DNA of 53,150 nt from Achromobacter pulmonis (lineage in GTDB: Bacteria > Pseudomonadota > Gammaproteobacteria > Burkholderiales > Burkholderiaceae_B): positions 1-53,150 of the forward strand of contig NZ_CADIJV010000034.1 of NCBI RefSeq assembly GCF_902859765.1, read 5' to 3'. The notes below the pieces were generated by a model that had not been told where the DNA came from, did no database searches, and saw nothing but the letters and a program-made list of their open reading frames with translations. This document shows positions 9,108-17,737 of the stretch, in pieces; within the stretch, counting starts at the first letter, position 1, and every line of letters starts with the position of its first letter. The position numbers and the translations under genes were made by a program.

Positions 9108-10499
9108 TCAGGCGCCGGGCCCTGGCGCAGCGGGCGTATCGCCAGCGGCGGGATCGTCCGCGCCATCGTCGGCCGCCGCGCCCCCGGCGCCCAGCAGGCG
9201 CAGCGCCTCGGCCTCGGGCAAAGCCTCGACGCTCTTCAGGTTGCGCAGCATGGCGCGGGTGCGCACCTCGGTCTGGCCGATCTTGCTGCTGGCGGTGTCC
9301 AGCGTCTTCTTGACGCCGGCGAGCGCATCACCGAATTTGCCGAACTCGGTCTTGACCGCGCGCAGCACCTGCCAGACCTCGGACGAGCGCTGCTCGATGG
9401 CCAGCGTGCGGAACCCCATCTGCAGGCTGTTGAGCAACGCCGCCAGGTTGCTGGGCCCGGCCACGTTGATGCGCAGATCGTGCAGGCGGTCCAGCAGCCC
9501 CGGACGCCGCAGCACTTCCGCATACAGGCTCTCGGTGGGCAGGAACATGATGGCGAAATCGGTCGTGTGCGGCGGCGCGATGTACTTGCCGGCGATCGAC
9601 CGGGCCTGCACCTCGACCGCCTTGCCCAGTGCGATGCCGGCCGCCTTCACGCCCTCGGCGTCGGCGGCTTCCTGCGCGTCCATCAGGCGCTCGTACTCTT
9701 CCTTGGGAAACTTGGCGTCGATCGGCAGCCAGACCGGAGCGCCGCCATCGCCGCGTCCCGGCAGGCGGATGGCGAACTCGACCACCGCATCGCTGCCCGG
9801 CACCGGTTTGATGTTGCTGGCGTATTGCTCCGGCGTCATGTTGTCTTCGATCAGCCGGGCCAGTTGCACCTCGCCCCAGGTGCCGCGCGACTTGACGTTG
9901 GTCAGCACGCGCTTGAGATCGCCCACGCCGGCCGCCAGCACCTGCATCTCGCCCAACCCTTTGTGCACGGCTTCGAGACGCTCGGACACCTGTTTGAAGG
10001 ACTCGCCCAGGCGCTGCTCGAGGGTGGCATGCAGCTTCTCGTCGACCGTGCGGCGCATATCGTCGAGCTTGGCGCTGTTGTCATTCTGCAACGCCTGCAG
10101 CCGCTGATCGACCGTCGTGCGCACCTCCATCAGGCGCCGCTCGCTGATCTGGATCAGCCCCTGCAACTGGTCACCGAAGCCGGCCGCAAAGCGCGCCAGC
10201 GACTCGGCCGATTCGGCCCGCGCCGCCTGTGCATCGCGGGTCAATGCGGCGCGCAGCTCACCCTGCGACTGGGCCAGCTCCTGGCGCAGGCCGCGGGTGG
10301 ATTCGGCGAATTCGGCGCGCAGGCCGCGCTGGCCCTCGGCCATCTCGGCGCGCAAGGCGCGCTCGGTGCGCTCGAGCCCGTCAAGCAGGGCATCCAGGCG
10401 CTCGTCGCGGCCGGGCCGCGACAGCCAGGCCAGCAGGCACGCCAGGCAGGCCAGCACCGCGCCCACGGCGGCGATCCACAGCAGAACATCATTCGACAA
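9108..10499 (-). CDS. rmuC: DNA recombination protein RmuC
   Basis: RmuC-family protein of 463 residues, thought to limit DNA inversions and to contain a nuclease-like fold. It has an N-terminal membrane helix (about residues 5-26, LLWIAAVGAVLACLACLLAW), a long coiled coil rich in A, E, R and Q (about 35-190), then the RmuC domain with GTWGEVQL near 206-213 and the PD-(D/E)xK-like LPIDAKFPKEEY at about 258-269. The start is a TTG at 10499 with GAGGA six bases upstream, which supports this rare start codon. The C-terminal 30 residues are Ala/Pro/Gly-rich and probably disordered. Confidence 0.93.
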   Translation of the reverse strand: MSNDVLLWIAAVGAVLACLACLLAWLSRPGRDERLDALLDGLERTERALRAEMAEGQRGLRAEFAESTRGLRQELAQSQGELRAALTRDAQAARAESAESLARFAAGFGDQLQGLIQISERRLMEVRTTVDQRLQALQNDNSAKLDDMRRTVDEKLHATLEQRLGESFKQVSERLEAVHKGLGEMQVLAAGVGDLKRVLTNVKSRGTWGEVQLARLIEDNMTPEQYASNIKPVPGSDAVVEFAIRLPGRGDGGAPVWLPIDAKFPKEEYERLMDAQEAADAEGVKAAGIALGKAVEVQARSIAGKYIAPPHTTDFAIMFLPTESLYAEVLRRPGLLDRLHDLRINVAGPSNLAALLNSLQMGFRTLAIEQRSSEVWQVLRAVKTEFGKFGDALAGVKKTLDTASSKIGQTEVRTRAMLRNLKSVEALPEAEALRLLGAGGAAADDGADDPAAGDTPAAPGPGA

Positions 10500-10630
10500 A
10501 ACCGGTCCTCGATGAATGACTTGCCCACGCCGGGCACGCGAAATTATAGGACTGCGTTCCGACCCCTGTATCTATCCGAAACGACTTCCAGGACGCCAGT
10601 CAAAAACAAAAGCAAGCAACAGCATTAAAC

Positions 10631-10660
10631 TGTTAACAACTACATAAAAACCTTAAAAAC
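10631..10660 (+). promoter_or_regulatory. AT-rich leader with direct repeats before the yrbL-like gene
   Basis: A palindrome TGTTAACA (10631-10638) is followed by two copies of TAAAAAC at 10645-10651 and 10654-10660, nine bases apart. The stretch is sharply AT-rich against its surroundings and lies between divergent rmuC and the yrbL-like gene. It looks like an operator or promoter region; which regulator binds is not shown by the sequence. Confidence 0.35.
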
Positions 10661-10662
10661 AG

Positions 10663-11397
10663 TTGAATACAGCTGATTTTCCCCCGTTTTGCCAGCCCCC
10701 TGTCGCCTTCGGCGCTGTCTTCGGCCCTTTGAATCTGAATGACGAGACGCCGGTGGCGGTCGGTGGGGATCGGCACATATTCCAGCATCCCCATGCCCCT
10801 GCCCTGCTGGTCAAGGTCATGGACATGCAGGCACGCGCCGTCTACCTGGAAGCGCGTCCGTTCAAGCGCTGGTACAAGCAATATCAGCGCGAAAGCGCCT
10901 ACCGCGTCTACCTGAACGAAATCACCGAATACGTCACCACCACCACGCGCCCGTCCGGTGTCTGGCAAGTGCCGATGGCGCGTGTCCTGGGCGTGGCGCA
11001 GACCACGCTGGGCCTGGGCCTGCTGGTCGAGAAAATCACCGATGAGGCCGGCAACATCGCCCCCACCGTCGCCGACCTCGCGCGCCAGGGCAAGATGAAC
11101 GACGCCCTGTCGGCGCAACTGGACGAATTCATCGAAGACCTGGCCGATGCCCACGTGGTGCTGCACGACCTGTCAGCCGCCAACATCGCCTGTGGCCAGA
11201 ACGCCGATGGCAAGTCGGGATTGTTCCTGATCGACGGCTTTGGCGTGCTGCCGCTGATTCCGGTCTACGCCTGGAGCAAGCGGCTGAACCGCCGACGCAT
11301 CCGGCGCAAATACAACGAAATGCGCGACGCCATGGCCCGGCGCGCCCGCGAAGCGGCGCTCAAGGCGGGCCGCGCCGACGACGGTCAGTCCGCCTGA
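10663..11397 (+). CDS. yrbL: YrbL-family (PhoP regulatory network) kinase-like protein
   Basis: This 244-residue protein matches the YrbL/PhoP-regulatory-network family, whose fold is kinase-like. Visible landmarks are the DETPVAVGGDRHIFQHP glycine-rich start, ESAYRVYLNEITEY, and a catalytic-loop-like VLHDLSAANIAC followed by FLIDGFGVLPLIP (in place of the HxDxxxxN and DFD motifs). A basic C-terminal tail RRRIRRKYNEMRDAMARR follows. The start is uncertain: a TTG at 10663 is shown, and a TTG at 10729 would give a 222-residue product beginning at the conserved core. Neither has a clear Shine-Dalgarno. It is convergent with mpg, only 4 bases apart. Cellular role is unknown even in enterobacteria. 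Confidence 0.8.
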   Translation: MNTADFPPFCQPPVAFGAVFGPLNLNDETPVAVGGDRHIFQHPHAPALLVKVMDMQARAVYLEARPFKRWYKQYQRESAYRVYLNEITEYVTTTTRPSGVWQVPMARVLGVAQTTLGLGLLVEKITDEAGNIAPTVADLARQGKMNDALSAQLDEFIEDLADAHVVLHDLSAANIACGQNADGKSGLFLIDGFGVLPLIPVYAWSKRLNRRRIRRKYNEMRDAMARRAREAALKAGRADDGQSA

Positions 11398-11401
11398 TGC
11401 C

Positions 11402-12127
11402 TCACGGCGCCCGCGGCAGGGGCGCCCCCTGTTGATCGACCCAATGGTAGTCTCGCCCGGCTTGCTGGCCGCGGCGCAAGGGGTTGCGCGTGCACCACGC
11501 GGCATACGCCGGATCGACGTAGCGGTATTCGAGGTGTTCGTCGCGTCCGGGCGGGATGCCCAGGCGGGTGGTGCTGATCAGGGCTTGCGGTGACTCGCCC
11601 ACGTCTTGCACGAAGAGCGCCCTTGGGTCAAAGCGGCGCGCGTCCCAATCCGGCACCTTCAACCCCAGCGCGCGGCACAGCAGCGTCTGGCCGGCGCACA
11701 ACCGGGCCGGCGGCCGGGGCTGCCCCTGGGCATCGGGGTTCAGGGCCTGCATGCGCGCCAGCGCCTCGGGTCCCGACACTGCGTCGACCCAGGGATAGCC
11801 GGATTTGATCAGCACCGCGTTACCCGGACCGCCCGCGCTGAAGTTGAGCGAATCGCCGCCGCGGGCGTAATACATATAGACCACGCCGCCATCCATGAAC
11901 AGGGCACGGCGCTTGTGGGTGTAGCCGAGCGAGGCGTGGCTGCCCTTCTCTTCCAGGTAATAGGCCTCGGTCTCGATGATGCGCGCCGACAGCCACAGGC
12001 CGTCGACCCGATGGCGCACCACCTTGCCCAGCAGTTCGCGCGCCAGCTGGCGCGCATCGCGATCGAAAAAGGCATCGGGCAACGCCAGGCCGGCGCCACG
12101 CGATGCCTTGTCGGCCCTGGCCGCCAC
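11402..12127 (-). CDS. mpg: DNA-3-methyladenine glycosylase (AAG/MPG family)
   Basis: A monofunctional base-excision glycosylase that removes 3-methyladenine and related alkylated purines. The 241-residue protein shows the AAG family elements: ARELLGKVV, the catalytic glutamate in ARIIETEAYY, HASLGYTHKRRALFMDGGVVY and the intercalating-loop-like YMYYARGG. It starts with GTG at 12127, only four bases after the stop of the ArsC-like gene, so it is probably the last gene of the pot transcript. Functionally it belongs with aidB, about 4 kb away. The 3' end nearly touches the convergent yrbL-like gene and no terminator separates them. Confidence 0.9.
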   Translation of the reverse strand: MAARADKASRGAGLALPDAFFDRDARQLARELLGKVVRHRVDGLWLSARIIETEAYYLEEKGSHASLGYTHKRRALFMDGGVVYMYYARGGDSLNFSAGGPGNAVLIKSGYPWVDAVSGPEALARMQALNPDAQGQPRPPARLCAGQTLLCRALGLKVPDWDARRFDPRALFVQDVGESPQALISTTRLGIPPGRDEHLEYRYVDPAYAAWCTRNPLRRGQQAGRDYHWVDQQGAPLPRAP

Positions 12128-12131
12128 GGGA

Positions 12132-12488
12132 TCAGGCGAAACGTTCGCCGTAGCGCTTTTCGCTGAAGCCGACGCCGACTTCGCCGTCGGGCGTCACCGC
12201 CACCGGGCGGCGCACCAGCGCCGGGAATTCAGCGATCAGCTGGGTCCACTGGGCGTCCGTGCTGGCGGTCTTGCGCTCGTCGGGCAGGTTGCGCCAGGTC
12301 ATGGAAGCGCGGTTGACCAGCTTTTCCCAGCCGCCAAGCTGGCCGGCCCAGTCCTTCAGGGTGGCGGCCGGCACCGGATGGTCGCGGTAGTCGATGAACT
12401 GGTGATCGACGCCGTGCGCCGTCAGCCACTCACGCGCCTTGACGCAGGTGCTGCACTTGGTCAGGCCATACAGGGTGGTTTGCTTCAT
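12132..12488 (-). CDS. yffB: ArsC/Spx-family reductase (YffB-like)
   Basis: A 118-residue thioredoxin-fold protein of the ArsC-related YffB subfamily. The N-terminus has YGLTKCSTCVKAREWL with a CxxC pair. The RPVAVTPDGEVGVGFSEKRY segment near the C-terminus corresponds to the family's RPV...VGF...Y block. Its ATG overlaps the potI stop as ATGA (12485-12488), so it is translationally coupled to the putrescine importer. Genuine arsenate reduction is doubtful because no arsR or arsB is present; a glutathione-dependent thiol reductase role is more likely, but unproven. Confidence 0.88.
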   Translation of the reverse strand: MKQTTLYGLTKCSTCVKAREWLTAHGVDHQFIDYRDHPVPAATLKDWAGQLGGWEKLVNRASMTWRNLPDERKTASTDAQWTQLIAEFPALVRRPVAVTPDGEVGVGFSEKRYGERFA

Positions 12489-13294
12489 TTGGGTTCGGAC
12501 TCCTTGCGCCATTGCATGCGGTTGGCCAGGATGACGCAGGTGCCCACCGCCAGGATGAACAGCGTCGCCAACGCATTGATCTCGGGTTTCAGGCCCAGCC
12601 GCACGCGCGAAAAGACTTCCATCGGCAAGGTGCTGGAGCTGGGGCCGGACAGGAATGACGCCAGCACCACATCGTCCAGTGACAGCGTGAACGACAGCAG
12701 CCAGGCCGACGCCAGCGCCGGCGCGATCAGCGGCAGCGTGATCCTGAAGAACACGGTGATGGGCGTGGCGCCCAGGTCCAACGCCGCCTCTTCCAGCGAG
12801 CGGTCGAGGTCGCGGACGCGGGTCTGGATCACCACCGCCACGAAGGCCATGCACAGCGTGACGTGGCCGACCCAGATGGTGAAGATACCGTTCTCGGCCG
12901 GCCAGCCCAGGTGACCGCGCAGCTCCACGAACATCAGCAGCAGCGAAATGCCCAGCACCACTTCGGGGATCACCAGCGGCGCGCTCAGCATGCCGACGTA
13001 CAGCGCGAAACCGCGAAAGCGCCCCATGCGCCCCAGCACGTAGCCGGCCCAGGTGCCGATGATGACCGCCGCGGTGGCGGTCATGGCGGCGATCCGGAAC
13101 GACAGCCAGGCCGCGCGCAGCAGCGCGTCGTCGTTGAACAGCGAGTGGTACCAGCGCATCGAAAACCCGGTCCAGGAGGTGACGGCGGGCGATTCGTTGA
13201 ACGAGAACACCATCAGGCTGATGATGGGCACGTACAGGAAGAAGTAGCCCAGGCCAAGCACCACGGTGCGCAAGGTCTTGTTGGGACCGTTCAT
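12485..13294 (-). CDS. potI: Putrescine ABC transporter permease PotI
   Basis: Inner-membrane permease of 269 residues with about six hydrophobic segments. It carries the ABC-permease coupling motif EEAALDLGATPITVFFRITL near residue 170. It begins MNGPNKTLRT at the ATG at 13294, which overlaps the potH stop by four bases (ATGA). With PotH it forms the transmembrane channel for putrescine delivered by PotF and driven by PotG. Length and position in the order potF-G-H-I match the E. coli system exactly. Confidence 0.93.
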   Translation of the reverse strand: MNGPNKTLRTVVLGLGYFFLYVPIISLMVFSFNESPAVTSWTGFSMRWYHSLFNDDALLRAAWLSFRIAAMTATAAVIIGTWAGYVLGRMGRFRGFALYVGMLSAPLVIPEVVLGISLLLMFVELRGHLGWPAENGIFTIWVGHVTLCMAFVAVVIQTRVRDLDRSLEEAALDLGATPITVFFRITLPLIAPALASAWLLSFTLSLDDVVLASFLSGPSSSTLPMEVFSRVRLGLKPEINALATLFILAVGTCVILANRMQWRKESEPK

Positions 13295-14211
13295 TTGCGC
13301 CCTCCGCCAGCCAGTTCCTGCTGCTTGACCTGGTTGTACTGGAATAGCGCCAGCGGCACCAGCAAGAGCAGCACCATCACGCAGGTCACCGCCGAGGCCA
13401 TCGGCCAGTCGGTGTTGTTGAAGAACTCGTTCCACATGACCCGGCCCATCATCAACGTGTTGGCGCCACCCAGCATTTCGGGGATGACGTATTCGCCGAC
13501 CGCCGGGATGAACACCAGCATGGCGCCGGCGATGACGCCCTGGCGCGACAGCGGCACGGTGATCTGCCAGAACGCCTGCCAGGGCCTGGCGCCCAGGTCA
13601 TAGGCGGCTTCCAGCAGGCGCAGGTCCATCTTCACCAGCGTGGCGTACAGCGGCAGGATGAAGAACGGCAAATAGGCATAGACCATGCCGATGTACACGG
13701 CCAAGTCGGTGCGGTAGATCTCCAGCGGACTGGAGATGATGCCGAGCCATTGCAGGAAATTGTTCAGCAGCCCGTCGTTGCGCAGGATGCCGACCCAGGC
13801 ATACACACGCAGCAGCAGCGAGGTCCAGAACGGCAGGATCACGCCCAGCAGCAGCAGGTTGCGCACCCGCGGCGACGAACGCGCGATGTAGTACGCCATG
13901 GGGTAGCCGATCAGCACGCAGGCCAGCGTGGTGATAGCGGCGATCTTGACCGAGCTGAGGTAGGTGGCGAAATACAGGCTGTCGGTGAACAGCAGGATGT
14001 AGCCGCGCAGGTGCAGGCTGAACTGCACCGCCTCGTCCTTGAACTCGGCCAGCGAGGTGTACGGCGGAATGCCGAACTTGAGCTCGGCAAAGCTGATCTT
14101 GAACACCAGCAGGAACGGCACCAGCAGGAACAGCACCAGCCAGGCGAACGGCGGCACCACCGCCAGCGTCCGGCCCGAGGGCAGCCAGTCGCGGGGCGAG
14201 AAGCGGCTCAT
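13291..14211 (-). CDS. potH: Putrescine ABC transporter permease PotH
   Basis: A 306-residue inner-membrane permease with a cytoplasmic N-terminus and six predicted helices (first at about residues 17-38, VVPPFAWLVLFLLVPFLLVF). The coupling helix is EAAYDLGARPWQAFWQITVP. It pairs with PotI. The ATG at 14211 overlaps the potG stop (ATGA), and its own stop overlaps the potI start, so the four pot genes look translationally coupled. The VPAVGEYVIPEML-like segment near residue 235 is typical of spermidine/putrescine permeases. Confidence 0.93.
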   Translation of the reverse strand: MSRFSPRDWLPSGRTLAVVPPFAWLVLFLLVPFLLVFKISFAELKFGIPPYTSLAEFKDEAVQFSLHLRGYILLFTDSLYFATYLSSVKIAAITTLACVLIGYPMAYYIARSSPRVRNLLLLGVILPFWTSLLLRVYAWVGILRNDGLLNNFLQWLGIISSPLEIYRTDLAVYIGMVYAYLPFFILPLYATLVKMDLRLLEAAYDLGARPWQAFWQITVPLSRQGVIAGAMLVFIPAVGEYVIPEMLGGANTLMMGRVMWNEFFNNTDWPMASAVTCVMVLLLLVPLALFQYNQVKQQELAGGGRK

Positions 14212-15335
14212 GACGCCAGCACCGTCGCGCTGTCGGCGTCCCAGCTGACGAAGATCTCTTCGTCGATCCCCGGCGCGTCCAGCAGGGCCAGTTGCAGGCT
14301 GGGCACGCTGGCCTCGACCATGGCGCCGGAATCCAGGCGGATCTGGTAGAGCGCGTAGCTGCCCATCCAGGCCATGTGGCTGACCATGCCGTGGGCCCAG
14401 TTGTAGTCGCCGTCGGGCTGCTGGCGCGACACCACCATGCGCTCGGGACGGATGGAGACGTGCACCTCCATCCCGAGCGGTTCGCTGACGCCATGGCTGA
14501 CGTACAGCGGACGGCTCAATTCCGGACTTTCGATGGCGACGTGGTCGGGTTCATCGACCACGATGGTGCCGGTGAACATGTTGGTCGAGCCGATGAAGCT
14601 GGCGACAAAGCGCGAGTTCGGGAAGGCGTAGACGTCCTGCGGCGTGCCACACTGGACGATCTGGCCCTCGGTCATGACCGCCAGGCGGTGCGCCATGGTC
14701 ATGGCCTCTTCCTGGTCGTGCGTGACCATGATGCAGGTCACGCCGACCTGCTCCAGGATCTTGACCAGCTCGATCTGGGTCTTCTGGCGGATCTGCTTGT
14801 CCAGCGCCGACATCGGCTCGTCCAGCAGCAGCAACTTGGGCCGCTTGACCAGGCTGCGCGCCAGCGCCACGCGCTGCTGCTGGCCGCCGGACAGTTGGTT
14901 GGGCTTGCGGCGCGAATAGCCGGCCATCTGCACCAGGTCCAGCGCCTCGAACACGCGGTCGTGGATCTCGGCGCGGTCCACGCCTTCCTGCTTCAGGCCG
15001 AAGGCCACGTTGGCCTCGACCGTCATGTGCGGGAACAGCGCGTACGACTGGAACATCATGTTCACCGGCCGCCGGTACGGCGGCACGTTGGTGATGTCCT
15101 CGCCATCGAGCAGGATCTGGCCCGAAGTGGCTTCCTCGAAGCCGGCCAGCATCCGCAGCAGCGTCGACTTGCCACTGCCGGAACTGCCCAGCAACGCGAA
15201 GATCTCGTTGCGCTTGACCGAGAGATTGACGGAACGGACGGCGACCACGTCGCCGAAGATCTTGACCACATCGGCCACCCGGACGAACTCGTCCGGATCG
15301 GCCGCATGCTGCGCCGAGTAACGGCTATCGCTCAT
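14208..15335 (-). CDS. potG: Putrescine ABC transporter ATP-binding protein PotG
   Basis: The 375-residue ATPase energises putrescine uptake. Walker A is GSSGSGKST, the ABC signature is LSGGQQQR, Walker B is LLLLDEP, and the switch histidine lies in [12 protein letters not shown]-terminal TOBE domain (about residue 280 onward, with SIRPERM) is typical of the spermidine/putrescine class. I chose the ATG at 15335 (MSDSRYS), 5 bases after the potF stop; an upstream reading to 15368 would overlap potF. Subunits sit on the cytoplasmic face of PotHI. Confidence 0.94.
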   Translation of the reverse strand: MSDSRYSAQHAADPDEFVRVADVVKIFGDVVAVRSVNLSVKRNEIFALLGSSGSGKSTLLRMLAGFEEATSGQILLDGEDITNVPPYRRPVNMMFQSYALFPHMTVEANVAFGLKQEGVDRAEIHDRVFEALDLVQMAGYSRRKPNQLSGGQQQRVALARSLVKRPKLLLLDEPMSALDKQIRQKTQIELVKILEQVGVTCIMVTHDQEEAMTMAHRLAVMTEGQIVQCGTPQDVYAFPNSRFVASFIGSTNMFTGTIVVDEPDHVAIESPELSRPLYVSHGVSEPLGMEVHVSIRPERMVVSRQQPDGDYNWAHGMVSHMAWMGSYALYQIRLDSGAMVEASVPSLQLALLDAPGIDEEIFVSWDADSATVLAS

Positions 15336-15340
15336 GATGA

Positions 15341-16444
15341 CTAGCGCCCCGACTTCAGCTCGGCCCACATGCGCGTCTGCAGACGCTGGATGTTCAAGGG
15401 CAGCGCCTTGATGACATACAAGGTCTTGGAGACTTCGGGCGACGGGTAGATCATGGGGTTGTCGGCCACGTCCTTGACCACGTACTTGCGCGCCTCTTTG
15501 TTGGCGTTCGGGTAGAACATGGTGTTGGTGATGGCGGCGTGCACCTGCGGCGTCTCGATGTAGTTGATGAACGCCAGGGCCTCTTCCGGATGCGGCGCGT
15601 CCTTCGGAATGACCATCAGGTCGAACCAGGCCGGCGCGCCGCCCTTGGGGATGAAGTAGTTCACTTCATAGGGCTTCTTGGCCTCCTGGGCGCGCTTGCG
15701 GGCGATCATGACGTCGCCGGAGAAGCCATAGACCATGCACAGGTCGCCCACGGCCAGTTCGTCGATGTAACCCGAGGAGCTGAACTGGCGGATGTACGGG
15801 CGGATCTGCTTGAGCACGTCCAGCGCGGCCTTGTAGTCGTCCGGGTTGGTACTGTTGGGGTCCTTGCCCAGATACTTGAGCACCGCCGGGAACACCTGCG
15901 CGGCCTCGTCCAGCATCGAGATGCCGCATTCCTTGAGCTTGGCGGCATTCTCGGGCTTGAAGATCATGTCCCAGCTGGCCAGGTCGACGTTGTCGCCCAT
16001 GATCTGCTTGACCTTGGTGACGTTGTAGCCCAGGCCATTGGTGCCGTAGCCCCACGGAATGGCGTATTCATTGCCGGGATCGACCGCGGCGACCAGTGCC
16101 ATGACGTCGGGATCCAGGTACTTCCAGTTGGGGATCTTGGACTTGTCCAGCTTCTGGAACAGGCCGGCCTCGATCTGGCGCGAGGCGTAATGGGTGGACG
16201 GGACAACGACGTCGTAACCCGACTTGCCGGCCAGCAGCTTGGCCTGCAGCGTGTCGTTGTTGTCGTAGACGTCATAACGGACCTTGATGCCGGTTTCCTT
16301 CTCGAAACCCGAGATCGTGTCCGGGGCCGTGTATTCAGCCCAGTTGTAGACGTTGACGACCTTGTTCTGCGCCATCGCCGCCGACGTGGCTGCCGCGACC
16401 AGCATCGTCCCCAGCGCCCAGCGCATTCCCGCCCGTAGTTTCAT
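15341..16444 (-). CDS. potF: Putrescine-binding periplasmic protein PotF
   Basis: The substrate-binding protein of the putrescine importer, 367 residues. A Sec signal peptide ends near AAMAQ (about residue 25). The mature start KVVNVYNWAEY and the ligand-pocket segments VYDNNDTLQAKLLAGKSGYD and IPWGYGTNGLGYN are characteristic of PotF/PotD proteins. The ATG at 16444 has a G-rich ribosome site (GGGGGGCTGGTA). It is the first gene of potFGHI-yffB-mpg. The 150-bp region upstream contains a short inverted repeat that may be regulatory. Confidence 0.94.
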   Translation of the reverse strand: MKLRAGMRWALGTMLVAAATSAAMAQNKVVNVYNWAEYTAPDTISGFEKETGIKVRYDVYDNNDTLQAKLLAGKSGYDVVVPSTHYASRQIEAGLFQKLDKSKIPNWKYLDPDVMALVAAVDPGNEYAIPWGYGTNGLGYNVTKVKQIMGDNVDLASWDMIFKPENAAKLKECGISMLDEAAQVFPAVLKYLGKDPNSTNPDDYKAALDVLKQIRPYIRQFSSSGYIDELAVGDLCMVYGFSGDVMIARKRAQEAKKPYEVNYFIPKGGAPAWFDLMVIPKDAPHPEEALAFINYIETPQVHAAITNTMFYPNANKEARKYVVKDVADNPMIYPSPEVSKTLYVIKALPLNIQRLQTRMWAELKSGR

Positions 16445-16485
16445 TACCAGCCCCCCAGCGATATGCCGTAAGTTACAGGAGTACC

Positions 16486-16510
16486 AAAAGGCGAAATCAT
16501 AAAGCCTTTT
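16486..16510. repeat. Inverted repeat upstream of potF
   Basis: AAAAGGC at 16486-16492 and GCCTTTT at 16504-16510 form a 7-bp inverted repeat with an 11-base spacer, about 42 bases before the potF start. It could be an operator or part of the leader. A direct repeat CGCAATT lies nearby at about 16545-16561. Confidence 0.4.
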
Positions 16511-16593
16511 AGCGGTGGACTGCCCAACCTTGCCGGGAGATTTAGCGCAATTTGCCGCAATTGGACCCCGATCGGCCCGTGGCGCCGCCGGTC

Positions 16594-17325
16594 TCAGGGC
16601 TGGACGCCGACGCCCCAGGCGGTCCAGTAGCTGTCGCGCAATCTGAGCCAGAAGCGCTCGCCGTCTTCCCCCGCCACCTTGACCAGCGAACGGCGCAAAC
16701 GTTCCAGGTTGCCCTGGCGCTGGCGGTCGGACAGCCCGCCCTGGGTGCCGCGGTCGAAATCGATCAGCCAGACCCGGCCATCGGATCCGATGAGGATGTT
16801 GAAGGCGTTCAGGTCGGCGTGCCAGACGCCGGCGCGGTGCATGCGCACGATGGCTTCGGCCACCGGCTGCCACACGGGCTCGGCCAGCGCCTGGGCCAGC
16901 GGCCGCACCCCCGGGATGCGCTCGACCACGATCGCGGCGCGGTAGGTCGGCCCCTGGCGCCAGTAGGCCGCGGCCAGCGGCGCCGGCACCGGCAGCCCCT
17001 GGGCGCGCATGGCGGCCAGCAGGCGGAATTCACGGAAACTGCGGGTGCGGCCTTCGCCCGCCCACAGATAAGTGTCGCGGCTGAGCTTGGCGATCAGGCC
17101 GCCGCGCCGGTAACGCCGCAGCACCCCCTGCCAGCCCGCCCCCTGGACGAACCAGGCCGCCTGGCGCCCGCCCGCGTCCACCGGCCGGGCGCGATCGCCA
17201 TAGTGGGCCGGGTTGAAGAGCTCGGGGCCGGCCTCGCCCAGACGCGCGTCGGCCAGCATGGCGCCGCCCAGCGGCGCCGGCCAGCCGAGGCGCCGGGCGC
17301 CGCTGGCATCGCGCTCAGCCTTCAC
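16594..17325 (-). CDS. kdkA: 3-deoxy-D-manno-octulosonic acid (Kdo) kinase
   Basis: A kinase-fold enzyme that phosphorylates Kdo in the lipopolysaccharide inner core, acting at the inner face of the membrane. In the 243-residue product the catalytic loop is HADLNAFNILI (H169 region) and the metal-binding DFD is in VWLIDFDRG (near 189). The lysine region is LRRYRRGGLIAKL. Length agrees with H. influenzae KdkA (241). I chose GTG at 17325, which overlaps the end of the globin gene by 11 bases; an ATG at about 17259 would remove the first 22 residues. It is the last gene of a three-gene overlapping run. Confidence 0.88.
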   Translation of the reverse strand: MKAERDASGARRLGWPAPLGGAMLADARLGEAGPELFNPAHYGDRARPVDAGGRQAAWFVQGAGWQGVLRRYRRGGLIAKLSRDTYLWAGEGRTRSFREFRLLAAMRAQGLPVPAPLAAAYWRQGPTYRAAIVVERIPGVRPLAQALAEPVWQPVAEAIVRMHRAGVWHADLNAFNILIGSDGRVWLIDFDRGTQGGLSDRQRQGNLERLRRSLVKVAGEDGERFWLRLRDSYWTAWGVGVQP

Positions 17326-17737
17326 GGTTGCGCATCCAGTCGGCCACGCCGAAGAACGATTGCAGCAGGCGCTCGACCAGGGCCAGATCGATGCCCTCGT
17401 CTTCCATGGCGCGGCCCATGCAGGCCACCCATTGGTCGCGCTCGACCTGGCCGATCGAGAACGGCAGGTGCCGCGCCCGCAGGCGCGGATGGCCAAAGCG
17501 CTGGATGTAGTGGTCGGGACCGCCGAAGTAGCCGCACAGGAACCAGAACAGCTTGTCGCGGGCCGCGTCCAGACTGGGACCGTGCGCGGCGCGCAGTTCC
17601 TTCAGGTCGGGCTCGATGTCCATCAGGTCGTAGAAGCGGTCGACCAGAGCGCGCACGCCGGGCTCGCCGCCCAGGAGATCGAAAATGCTGCGGGAGGTTG
17701 CCACGGGTTCGGTAGGGGTTTGGACGGAGGTCGTCAT
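17315..17737 (-). CDS. Group II truncated haemoglobin (trHbO)
   Basis: A 140-residue haem protein of the group II truncated globins. The proximal histidine region is FGHPRLRARHLPF and the conserved tryptophan of helix G is in RDQWVACM. IFDLLGGEPGVRALVDRFYD is the usual N-terminal pattern. These globins bind O2, NO or sulfide. The ATG at 17737 overlaps the permease stop by one base (TGATG) and its 3' end overlaps kdkA by 11 bases, so the three are almost certainly one transcript. Ligand and partner reductase are not evident from the neighbourhood. Confidence 0.92.
   Translation of the reverse strand: MTTSVQTPTEPVATSRSIFDLLGGEPGVRALVDRFYDLMDIEPDLKELRAAHGPSLDAARDKLFWFLCGYFGGPDHYIQRFGHPRLRARHLPFSIGQVERDQWVACMGRAMEDEGIDLALVERLLQSFFGVADWMRNREG

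Noticed and set aside
12132-12488. Arsenic resistance gene arsC
   Set aside because: It belongs to the YffB branch, has no arsR, arsB or acr3 neighbour, and is coupled to the pot operon.
16486-16510. Intrinsic terminator of an upstream gene before potF
   Set aside because: The only gene upstream on this strand is kdkA, whose 3' end is at 16594, and the 7-bp stem has an 11-base loop. It could be a weak terminator of kdkA but is listed only as an inverted repeat.
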